From an uncultured Rubritalea sp. (GTDB taxonomy: Bacteria; Verrucomicrobiota; Verrucomicrobiia; Verrucomicrobiales; Akkermansiaceae): a DNA stretch of 6,610 bases. Location: assembly GCA_937951395.1 (NCBI GenBank), contig CALFBV010000052.1, forward strand, positions 1 through 6,610. The letters run 5' to 3'. The first letter of the stretch is position 1. Every line of letters starts with the position of its first letter. Position numbers and translations under genes: made by a program. Positions 1 to 5,442 of this stretch are shown here, piece by piece. A model generated the notes under the pieces. The model worked only from the letters and a program-made list of their open reading frames with translations. It did no database searches and was not told where the DNA came from.

Positions 1-175
1 TAGGCAAATTATCAAAATACCGCGCAACCAGGATGCTCGTAGCAGCGAGTAATGCGGTGATCGCTAATGGGAGGTTCATTATCTCTACCCACCAAGCGAG
101 GTTCAATTTTTTAGAAATGGACTGCGCGTGATGCATCCAGATTTTTTGCTGATGAGACTGTGGTAATGGCTCCAT
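1..175 (-). CDS. N-terminal part of an unrecognised membrane protein (cut by window edge)
   Basis: The reverse strand opens with ATG at 175-173 and stays open for 58 codons to the window edge, so the C-terminus is missing. An in-frame TAA lies two codons upstream of this ATG, so it is the first possible start; no Shine-Dalgarno sequence precedes it. The N-terminal ~30 residues are polar and basic, with several His and Gln. Residues ~35-51 (NLPLAITALLAATSILV region) form one hydrophobic stretch long enough for a transmembrane helix, followed by Arg-Tyr. The likely orientation is N-terminus in the cytoplasm (inference from the basic flank before the helix). It lies 78 nt downstream of the hydrolase gene on the same strand, with no terminator visible between them, so it may be the last or a late gene of that operon. 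I do not recognise the family and assign no function. Confidence 0.6.
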   Translation of the reverse strand, partial: MEPLPQSHQQKIWMHHAQSISKKLNLAWWVEIMNLPLAITALLAATSILVARYFDNLP

Positions 176-253
176 GATTTAGCAGTATGTTAAAGTGACT
201 GTTTAACTACTGAAGGATAAGCTATCAGAGGATCAAGGCAAGTTGTAAATCCA

Positions 254-1105
254 CTACAAATTTTCATCTAGCCATTGATCCAGAGTGTCAAAGATCAGAT
301 GGTGGTCTGGCTCTGCGAAGGTCTCGTGGCGCATATTAGGGAAAAGCTTGTAGGTTTTGTTAGTGAGCTTGAGGCTGTTAATGAATTTTTCTGCTAACTG
401 ATCTGGGCAGATGAGATCCGTTCCGCCTTGGGTGTATAGAAAGGGGATGCCTGATGTCATTAGAGGTAAGTTTTTCTCCACGTAGTCTGCTGTTTTGATC
501 AGCTCAACGCCCCAGCCTACCGAGATATTTTGATGACCAGGGTGATCTGGTCCTCTTTCTGGAAGTGTTCCGTCATCGGGATTTGGGGTCTGGCAGAGCT
601 CGGGAGTGGCTCCAGTCTTCACCATGAAGCTAGGATGGATCTTGGCGAGGATTTTCGCAGATTTGATGAACCAGCCTGGTTTGTTGTGAGTGGGTGAGAG
701 TAGGACAGAATTTACCCAGCAGAACTTAGGTAGCGGAATGTTACCCTGAAGAGCGAGGGTGAGGTGGCGGAGGGTGAGGAGCCCGCCCATGGAGTGACCA
801 GCGATGCCGTAGGGTAGATCACCCGCCATTTCTATGCCTTTCTCGATGACCGCATCTATGAAGCTAACCTTGCCCACGTGACCACGTTTGCCTGGGCTCT
901 GACCATGTCCGTGGAGGTCAAATGCGATGCAGCGAATACCTCTTTCAGTGAATGGATGGAGCACTTCAGTGTAGCGTGCTGAATGGTCGCCTTGTCCGTG
1001 GGTGAAGAGACACACACCGCGTGTTTCGATTTCTTCGCTAGGATCCATCTGGACGCAGTGCAGTAGGTGTCCATCTACTTGGATATCTTTTTTGGTGACT
1101 TTCAT
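254..1105 (-). CDS. alpha/beta hydrolase, monoacylglycerol lipase / lysophospholipase-like
   Basis: This is a 283-residue serine hydrolase of the Hydrolase_4 (serine aminopeptidase S33 / monoacylglycerol lipase) group. Family members cleave esters of glycerol or lysophospholipids; the substrate here is unknown. Visible landmarks are the oxyanion-loop motif HGQGDHSARY at 36-45, which is very like the HGxGEHSxRY of monoglyceride lipases; the nucleophile elbow GHSMG at 103-107 with Ser105; the acid Asp230 in QGGTDLICP; and His260 in NMRHETF. The order and spacing of the triad are normal and the length fits the family, so the enzyme looks intact. There is no signal peptide, so it is probably cytoplasmic. 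Its ATG begins 1 nt after the TAA of the upstream SirB1-like gene, and no good Shine-Dalgarno is present, so translational coupling is likely. A role in membrane lipid turnover is a guess from the family. Confidence 0.9.
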   Translation of the reverse strand: MKVTKKDIQVDGHLLHCVQMDPSEEIETRGVCLFTHGQGDHSARYTEVLHPFTERGIRCIAFDLHGHGQSPGKRGHVGKVSFIDAVIEKGIEMAGDLPYGIAGHSMGGLLTLRHLTLALQGNIPLPKFCWVNSVLLSPTHNKPGWFIKSAKILAKIHPSFMVKTGATPELCQTPNPDDGTLPERGPDHPGHQNISVGWGVELIKTADYVEKNLPLMTSGIPFLYTQGGTDLICPDQLAEKFINSLKLTNKTYKLFPNMRHETFAEPDHHLIFDTLDQWLDENL

Positions 1106-1106
1106 G

Positions 1107-1985
1107 TTAATTTTCTAAGCTCTTAGAGAGTAAAGCGAACAGCTTTACATCTTCCTCAGTTGACTTTGAGCGGAGGTTTGTTGATTGTTTAAACGAGTGC
1201 TCCAGATTTCTCAAGAATCTCCAGAGGATTTCACCCAGTGAGCTGTGACCTGTAATGGCAATCTTGGCGTTGATTGATATTTCTTTGTGTTCTGCTAGAA
1301 CTTTCTGAGCGGGGATGATTCTTCCTTTATGGAAGCAATCAACCAGTTGCATCTCAGCCCCAGATTTGTCTGAATAGATACGCGCTAGAAAATGTCCAGG
1401 GTAGTTACAGCCAGAGATGTCTAGGTTTAACCTCCTGCCCACGAGCATAAAGAGGGTGGCGAGGCTGATCGGGTTTCCCAGTCCTGCATCTGCTACCCAG
1501 CAAAGGTCGCTGTTTTGTGGGAGGTAGTAGGTCTCTTTGTTTCCGGTGAATTGTCCATCATCAAACATCCAGAGACGTAGAGCATTAGCAGATATAGGGG
1601 TCTCGCCCATGTCTGCTCTGAACTCATCAGCGAGTAGATCTAGCGTGTCAGAGAGGGATGGACGTAGTGAAATGCCATCGTGTAAGTAGTCCGAAATAAG
1701 ACGCAAGTGATACTCGAAGCTATCCCAGTCTTCAGCCATAGCAGACTTACCTTGAGCAGGAATCTGCCATTCATTCATCAGCGTCTTGCGGCGGGCTGGG
1801 AGGAGGAGGTGAGTGAGCTTGGCTTTATCTTCTACGGATAGGTCTAGATCTAGACCGAGAGCGGTGAGTTCATTGCTGAGGTCACCGGAGCTGCTTGCAA
1901 ATTCATGCTTTAGAGCTTCCTGAGTGGTCGGTTCCTTATCGTCTAGCAACTTGATTAAGTAGGGGAGTTTCTTCTCACTGATCAT
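1107..1985 (-). CDS. SirB1 / transglutaminase-like (Transglut_core2) family protein with HEAT-like N-terminus
   Basis: Counting from the ATG at 1985 the protein has 292 residues. A GTG at 2006-2004 would add seven residues (MFNLLLE); a TGA lies two codons further upstream, so these are the main choices. Neither has a convincing ribosome binding site, and I prefer the ATG. Residues ~1-75 look like short alpha-helical HEAT-type repeats (LPYLIKLLDDKEPTTQEAL). The SirB1-type domain follows, with FTGNKETYYLPQNS near 146-159, GNPISL at 170-175, GCNYPGHFLAR at 192-202 and VDCFHKGR at 215-222, then a helical tail (EILWRFLRNLEHSF). These match the family pattern of 'GNPISL...PGHFLvR...D.F..GR'. The family is named after SirB1 and is structurally transglutaminase-like, but its biochemical activity is not established, and the elements seen here do not prove catalysis. 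The stop is 1 nt before the hydrolase ATG, and the iron-sulfur carrier gene lies upstream on the same strand. Confidence 0.85.
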   Translation of the reverse strand: MISEKKLPYLIKLLDDKEPTTQEALKHEFASSSGDLSNELTALGLDLDLSVEDKAKLTHLLLPARRKTLMNEWQIPAQGKSAMAEDWDSFEYHLRLISDYLHDGISLRPSLSDTLDLLADEFRADMGETPISANALRLWMFDDGQFTGNKETYYLPQNSDLCWVADAGLGNPISLATLFMLVGRRLNLDISGCNYPGHFLARIYSDKSGAEMQLVDCFHKGRIIPAQKVLAEHKEISINAKIAITGHSSLGEILWRFLRNLEHSFKQSTNLRSKSTEEDVKLFALLSKSLEN

Positions 1986-2057
1986 TTCTAACAACAAGTT
2001 AAACACCGCTCAAGAACTGATCAAGCGAGTATTGAGTAATTTATTTTGGAAATAGAA

Positions 2058-2417
2058 TTAAGCTGCAAAACTTTCACCACACGAGCAGGTGACCTCTGCA
2101 TTCGGGTTAGTCACTTTGAATCCACCTTGTTGAAGGTCATCTGAGTAGTCTAGTTCACTACCTGCCACGAAAAGCGCGCTCTTGGGGTCGATCACCACCG
2201 TCACTTCATTGCTGACTACGAGCATGTCACGGTCTCTAGGTCCGTCTACTAGATCCATTTTATATTGGAGCCCAGAGCAGCCACCACCGACTACTGCTAT
2301 GCGTAGCGCTCCACCTGCTCGACCTTGTTTCTCCAGAAGGGAAGAAAGGTGTGCAGCAGCACCGGAGAGCACCTTGATGAGTTTTTCATTTCCTACTTTG
2401 TAGTTCACAGCGGACAT
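2058..2417 (-). CDS. erpA: A-type iron-sulfur cluster carrier (ErpA/IscA/HesB family)
   Basis: This small cytoplasmic protein (119 residues) belongs to the HesB/IscA/SufA/ErpA family, which receives Fe-S clusters from the assembly scaffold and delivers them to target apoproteins. The three conserved ligand cysteines are present: Cys47 in GGGCSGLQY and Cys111 and Cys113 in the C-terminal CSCGESF. The signature block DPKSALFVAGSELDYSDDL (78-95) and KVTNPNAEVTCSCG are also present. The GGGCSG form and the stand-alone position, with no isc or suf neighbours in view, favour ErpA over IscA or SufA, but sequence alone cannot separate the subtypes. The symbol is therefore tentative. The gene is first in the leftward cluster, 51-72 nt before the SirB1-like gene depending on its start. 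It is the only gene here with an obvious Shine-Dalgarno (AAGGTGA at 2427-2421), which supports the ATG at 2417. Confidence 0.92.
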   Translation of the reverse strand: MSAVNYKVGNEKLIKVLSGAAAHLSSLLEKQGRAGGALRIAVVGGGCSGLQYKMDLVDGPRDRDMLVVSNEVTVVIDPKSALFVAGSELDYSDDLQQGGFKVTNPNAEVTCSCGESFAA

Positions 2418-2420
2418 GCG

Positions 2421-2427
2421 TCACCTT
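2421..2427 (-). promoter_or_regulatory. Shine-Dalgarno of the ErpA-like gene
   Basis: On the reverse strand AAGGTGA lies 3 nt before the ATG at 2417 and pairs well with the 3' end of 16S rRNA (GGTGA core). It fixes the start of the ErpA-like gene. None of the other complete genes in the window has a comparable site, so efficient initiation may set this gene apart from its neighbours. Confidence 0.6.
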
Positions 2428-2599
2428 TAAGCCTTAGTTTGCTAATAGAAAAGCTCAAAAACGACCTAGCAGAGTAAAATGAAGAGAGTGGGATGGAAAA
2501 TAATGTCAATTGCAAGAAAATAGCCTTTACACCCTCCGATATGGTGCGACTTTAGTCTGCGTATTCAACTGGGCATGCCTGATTGACTATTCAACAAAT

Positions 2600-2627
2600 A
2601 TCATACCAAAACAATCATACCGAAACA
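2600..2627. repeat. two-copy 14-bp tandem repeat
   Basis: ATCATACCAAAACA (2600-2613) is followed directly by ATCATACCGAAACA (2614-2627), identical at 13 of 14 positions. It lies in the middle of the divergent intergenic region, about 125 bp before the rightward start codon. Direct repeats of this size can be paired binding sites for a regulator, but that is inference; slippage duplication explains them equally well. Confidence 0.6.
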
Positions 2628-2704
2628 AATCAACGATAACCAGTGTGGTGATGAGCAGCTAGAAGCGCCTTCCAGACAGGTTGTTTGAGAAATAATTTAA
2701 ATAT

Positions 2705-2746
2705 ATCATCACCTTTAAATTAGTTTTTAAAGTAGTGATCGATCAC
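2705..2746 (+). promoter_or_regulatory. bulged inverted repeat plus GTGATCGATCAC palindrome before start codon
   Basis: ATCAC-CTTTAAA (2708-2719) pairs with TTTAAAG-TA-GTGAT (2726-2739): seven plus five base pairs with a 2-nt bulge and a 6-nt loop. Three further pairs (2705-2707 with 2741-2743) are possible after a 1-nt bulge. The right arm overlaps the perfect 12-bp palindrome GTGATCGATCAC (2735-2746), which ends 5 nt before the ATG at 2752. In DNA this could be an operator; in RNA it could be a leader hairpin that occludes the start, since no Shine-Dalgarno is present. Which of these applies depends on the transcription start: the weak promoter candidate noted above would start inside the structure, favouring a DNA role. 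Confidence 0.4.
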
Positions 2747-2751
2747 ATACA

Positions 2752-3545
2752 ATGAGCGAAAATACATCGCCAGCTAATGAGGCAGCGCCTCAACCAGCGG
2801 CAACTAATCAAGATAATGCATCAGCCAAATCAACTCCAGTAACTGAAGCTACAAGCACACTATCAGCCAGCGCGGCACCTAAATCAGAGGATTCACAACC
2901 GGCAAAGAAAGAGCCTAAGCAAGGTGTCCGTGACACCCGCACTAACAAGACTCCAGAAAATAGTGATCAGCCAGAATCTGACTCTAAGGCTGTTAATAAG
3001 GGTGATGACAACAAAGATGACCAAAAGGAAAAGGACGGCAATCACAGCCAGCAAAATAAGAACCAGCAGAACAACGCGAACAATAATCGTAGAGGACGCA
3101 GGGGCAGAAAAGCTAACGAGCCTAACCCGAATCAAAGCCAAGTTAAGCAAAAGCCGATCAGGCTAGATGCGAAGGCCGTTTCTAAGAAAGCATGGAAGAT
3201 TTTCCTCGCTGAAGTAGGTGAAGAAGGCCTTGCTCTCATTGGTGATAAGGAAGGTAAGGAACTCACTAAACGTAGTTTTAGACTAAGTGAAATTTTCCAA
3301 GAGGAAGAGCAACGCAGAATTAAGCTAGCTAAGAAAAAGGCTAATCCAGAAGGCTCAAAGAGGCTAAGCCTACTAAACAGAAGCAACCAAGAGCGAAGAA
3401 GGCAACCAAAAAAGCAGCGAAGTCTGAAGAGGTTAAGCCAGTGCCTGACGTTAAAAAGTCAGAAACGAAGGATGTAGTTCCTAAAGCTGATGTCGCTAAG
3501 GACGTGACAACTACAGCTGAAGCTAGCGCGGAAAAGACTGAGTAG
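2752..3545 (+). CDS. charged low-complexity protein with small conserved-looking core; reading frame broken near 3357
   Basis: From the ATG at 2752, frame 1 runs to a stop at 3475-3477 (241 residues), but its last ~38 residues are out of character. From AAA at 3357 the -1 frame gives a tail of 62 residues very rich in Lys, Ala and Glu (KEAKPTKQKQPRAKKATKKA...) that ends in TAG at 3543-3545, just before the terminator. Adding one base, for example one A in the run at 3357-3359, restores a single 264-residue frame. Residues 1-~133 are low complexity: a Ser/Ala/Pro/Glu-rich start, an Asn/Gln/Asp-rich middle and a basic NNRRGRRGRK patch (111-120). Residues ~137-190 look ordered (KAWKIFLAEVGEEGLALIGD..., SFRLSEIFQEEEQRR). 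The rest is lysine-rich. I do not recognise a named family. The basic RGRRGR patch suggests nucleic-acid or ribosome contact, but that is inference. The break may be a sequencing error, a real mutation or programmed shifting. Confidence 0.72.
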
Positions 3546-3571
3546 CCTTCTTCTAGAAGATATAATTTTAG

Positions 3572-3608
3572 AAGCCCTCAAGGAGCATTTCCTCTTTGAG
3601 GGTTTTTT
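3572..3608 (+). terminator. intrinsic terminator after the charged-protein gene
   Basis: CCCTCAAGGAG (3575-3585) and CTCTTTGAGGG (3592-3602) form an 11-bp stem with one G-U pair and a 6-nt loop. Six T follow (3603-3608), and A residues before the left arm can extend the pairing into the T run. It lies 26 nt after the TAG at 3543-3545, which fits that stop better than the frame-1 stop at 3477 as the true gene end. Confidence 0.9.
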
Positions 3609-3703
3609 CGTTACTAGATAAAAAATGACATTTAAATGAATAATCTTTACTCACTAATCGTCATAGTCTTTAGTAAGTAGAACATAAACAGTCACTATAT
3701 ATT

Positions 3704-4366
3704 ATGAAAAAAACAAAATCAATGATCGCATGCGCCTCTATGGCTGCACTCACATTTTCTAGCTGCACCACAGTAAATCCATACACTGGCCAACAGCAGG
3801 CATCTAAAACAGTGAAGGGTGGAGCTATTGGCGCACTCGGTGGAGCAGTTATTGGTGCCATGGCTGGAGATCGTAAAGACGCACTTAAAGGTGCGGTAGT
3901 AGGTGGTCTCCTCGGTGGCGGTATAGGGGCTTACATGGACACTCAGGAAGCTGAGGTTCGTCGTCAGCTACAAGGCACAGGAGTTAGTGTTTCTAGAAAT
4001 GGAAACGACCTCGTTCTTAACATGCCTAGCGACATCACATTCAGTTCAGGTAGTGCTAGCATTAAGCCCCAGTTCAGCCAGACGCTCGGCTCAGTAGGGC
4101 TAGTGCTTAAGAAATACAACCGCACTCAAATTAGCATCATGGGACACACAGACTCAGATGGCTCAACAGCATCTAATCAGAATCTATCTATAGCTCGTGC
4201 TAGATCTGTAGCTGGGGTGTTAAATTCACGTGGAGTGGCGGGGAATAGACTGCTTACTAACGGGGCGGGCGAGTCAAGACCAATAGCATCTAATGCGACA
4301 TCATCTGGTAAAGCTAAGAATCGCCGTGTTGAACTGCGCATTGTTCCACAGCAGGGACAGTTTTAA
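3704..4366 (+). CDS. OmpA-family lipoprotein with glycine-zipper domain (YiaD-like architecture)
   Basis: The 220-residue protein is predicted to sit in the outer membrane, anchored by lipid and bound to peptidoglycan. The N-terminus is a lipoprotein signal with LTFSSC, giving Cys21 as the lipidation site; Phe at -3 and Ser at -1 make this lipobox slightly unusual. Two glycine-zipper segments follow (KGGAIGALGGAVIGAMAG at 38-55 and KGAVVGGLLGGGIGAY at 62-77). An OmpA C-terminal domain spans ~105-214, with DITFSSGSASIKP, GHTDSDGS (147-154), LSIARARSV (161-169) and KNRRVELRI (205-213). Asp150 and Arg165 are 15 residues apart, the same spacing as the diaminopimelate-binding Asp271/Arg286 pair of E. 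coli OmpA. Gene order in E. coli YiaD is the same: lipobox, Gly-zipper, OmpA. The gene is flanked by terminators on both sides, so it is probably monocistronic. No Shine-Dalgarno precedes the ATG. Confidence 0.93.
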   Translation: MKKTKSMIACASMAALTFSSCTTVNPYTGQQQASKTVKGGAIGALGGAVIGAMAGDRKDALKGAVVGGLLGGGIGAYMDTQEAEVRRQLQGTGVSVSRNGNDLVLNMPSDITFSSGSASIKPQFSQTLGSVGLVLKKYNRTQISIMGHTDSDGSTASNQNLSIARARSVAGVLNSRGVAGNRLLTNGAGESRPIASNATSSGKAKNRRVELRIVPQQGQF

Positions 4367-4404
4367 ACTGCTCTGAGAGATACTCATAAATTACAATATA
4401 AGGC

Positions 4405-4433
4405 CGTTGCTGATCTATTCAGCAACGATTTTT
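4405..4433 (+). terminator. intrinsic terminator after the OmpA-family lipoprotein
   Basis: CGTTGCTGA (4405-4413) and TCAGCAACG (4419-4427) form a perfect 9-bp stem with a 5-nt loop, followed by ATTTTT (4428-4433). It starts 38 nt after the lipoprotein stop and separates that gene from the esterase unit. Confidence 0.82.
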
Positions 4434-4448
4434 GGCTTGAGTTGTGAA

Positions 4449-4463
4449 AATATTGTCAATATT
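4449..4463. promoter_or_regulatory. 15-bp palindrome, candidate regulator site upstream of the esterase unit
   Basis: AATATTG (4449-4455) and CAATATT (4457-4463) are perfect inverted arms around a single central T. The centre (4456) lies about 35 bp before the -10 box at 4491, i.e. around -47 relative to a start placed just after that box. This position suits an activator next to a weak -35, but AT-rich palindromes also arise by chance, so a binding role is inferred only. Confidence 0.4.
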
Positions 4464-4467
4464 AAGA

Positions 4468-4496
4468 TATTTAGCCAGTGGCATCCTGTATATAAT
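4468..4496 (+). promoter_or_regulatory. candidate sigma70-type promoter of the esterase unit
   Basis: A perfect TATAAT lies at 4491-4496, 58 bp before the esterase ATG. At the ideal 17-bp spacing the -35 is only TATTTA (4468-4473), which is weak and suggests dependence on an activator. Being between the lipoprotein terminator and the esterase, it is well placed to drive the esterase and the following gene. Confidence 0.5.
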
Positions 4497-4554
4497 CGAG
4501 GATACTACTTGTCATTAGGGCACTTATGGAAACCTATGGCTCAGATTTAGCATT

Positions 4555-5433
4555 ATGATAATTAGAAGACATTTTATTACCCTACTAGCTGGAATGATAA
4601 GCTGTGGATCACTCAGTGCAGCACCTGCTGTTGCTACGAAAAATTACGCACCAGATCGACTACAGCTTTATAAAACTGTGGATGGTGTAAAACTGAATCT
4701 ACACGTTTTTGAGCCAGAGGGACTCAATAAATCGGACAGACGTCCTGCGATCGTCTTCTTTTTCGGTGGTGGTTGGTCAGGGGGAAATGCTAAACAGTTC
4801 TTCCAGCAAGCCCGCTATTTCTCAGATAAAGGATTCGTCTGCTTCTCCGCAGATTACCGAATCAAACGTAAGCATAAGACCACACCATTTGAATGCGTGA
4901 AGGATGGCAAATCAGCAATTCGCTATGTGCGAGCAAATGCTGCCGATCTAGGAGTAGACCCGGATCGTATAGTCGCCTCAGGAGGGTCAGCAGGGGGACA
5001 TGTCGCTGGCTGCGCTGCCATCATCAAAGACAATGAAGAAGAAGGAGAGGATCTTAAAGTTAGTTCACAGCCTAATCTCATGGTGCTATACAATCCAGTT
5101 CTGGATACGACGGAGAAAGGCTATGGTGCAAAGAATTTCAAACCAGACCAGCAAACGGATCTCTCACTCACGCACCAAGTTAAAAAAGATATTGTCCCTA
5201 CTCTCGTGTTTCACGGCACTGCTGACACTACTGTTCCATTTGAAAACGCTCAACGATTCGACAAACTGATGAGGAAAGCTGGTAACGAATGTGTGTTGAT
5301 CCCATACGAGGGCAAAGGTCATGGATTCTCCAACGCTCCATTTTTCAGAGCTAAAAACAAGGTCGAGACTTATGATCAGGTCACTAAGCAGACAGAAGAC
5401 TTCTTGACTAAGCACGGGTTTAGTGTTAAATAG
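4555..5433 (+). CDS. secreted alpha/beta hydrolase, BD-FAE / esterase-lipase type
   Basis: This is a 292-residue exported serine esterase. The N-terminus MIIRRHFITLLAGMISCGSLSAAPAVA is a signal peptide with likely cleavage after AVA (27) or after Ala22; the RRHFIT segment resembles a twin-arginine (Tat) motif. The catalytic domain has an oxyanion motif FGGGW (70-74, in place of the common HGGG), the nucleophile elbow GGSAGG with Ser145, Asp224 in FHGTADTTVPF, and His256 in GKGHGF. This pattern fits the BD-FAE/acetyl-esterase branch of alpha/beta hydrolases, which remove acetyl or feruloyl groups from polysaccharides; the actual substrate is unknown. The ATG at 4555 is the first in frame after a stop at 4516 and has no Shine-Dalgarno. 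The gene is followed at 9 nt by a sialate O-acetylesterase-family gene, so the two are likely co-transcribed for carbohydrate de-esterification outside the cytoplasm. Confidence 0.88.
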   Translation: MIIRRHFITLLAGMISCGSLSAAPAVATKNYAPDRLQLYKTVDGVKLNLHVFEPEGLNKSDRRPAIVFFFGGGWSGGNAKQFFQQARYFSDKGFVCFSADYRIKRKHKTTPFECVKDGKSAIRYVRANAADLGVDPDRIVASGGSAGGHVAGCAAIIKDNEEEGEDLKVSSQPNLMVLYNPVLDTTEKGYGAKNFKPDQQTDLSLTHQVKKDIVPTLVFHGTADTTVPFENAQRFDKLMRKAGNECVLIPYEGKGHGFSNAPFFRAKNKVETYDQVTKQTEDFLTKHGFSVK

Positions 5434-5442
5434 ACTATTGAT

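Larger units (their letters stand above)
2418..2751. other. divergent intergenic region with repeats, no gene seen
   Basis: These 334 bp separate the leftward ErpA-like gene from the rightward charged-protein gene and should hold promoters for both. No coding sequence is convincing here. For the rightward gene, TTGTTT (2681-2686) and TATCAT (2704-2709) are spaced by 17 bp and form a modest sigma70-like candidate. For the leftward gene, a perfect TTGACA -35 hexamer lies on the reverse strand at 2509-2504, but no good -10 follows at 16-18 bp, so I do not call it a promoter. The centre contains direct repeats of TATTCAAC (2562-2569 and 2588-2595), an 8-bp palindrome GGCATGCC (2572-2579) between them, and a two-copy 14-bp tandem repeat (2600-2627). 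The right end contains the inverted repeat described separately. Confidence 0.6.

Noticed and set aside
189..207. GTTAAA...TTTAAC inverted repeat with a 7-nt loop between the hydrolase and membrane genes
   Set aside because: It is only six AT-rich pairs with no T run on either strand; too weak to call a terminator or operator.
2421..2718. Same 10-mer TCACCTTTAA at 2421-2430 and 2709-2718, at both ends of the intergenic region
   Set aside because: The first copy is simply the complement of the ErpA-like Shine-Dalgarno and the second is the arm of the inverted repeat; no extended similarity, so coincidence is likely.
3331..3344. AAGAAAAAGG as a programmed -1 frameshift site for the disordered-protein gene
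   Set aside because: Slipping back one base here puts TAA (3342-3344) immediately in frame, so the tail cannot be reached; the shift must occur after 3344.
2893..3386. Several hydrophobic or Ser/Leu-rich open frames opposite or overlapping the charged-protein gene
   Set aside because: Antisense of Lys/Glu/Asn codons reads as Leu/Phe/Val/Ile, which gives false membrane-like products; no start context supports them.
3549..3560. Perfect 12-bp palindrome TCTTCTAGAAGA after the 3545 stop
   Set aside because: It has no loop and sits directly before a much stronger terminator hairpin; no independent role can be supported.
3625..3653. ATGACA (3625-3630) as the -35 of a promoter for the OmpA-family lipoprotein
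   Set aside because: At 16-18 bp spacing the -10 positions are poor (for example TACTCA), so no promoter could be placed with confidence.
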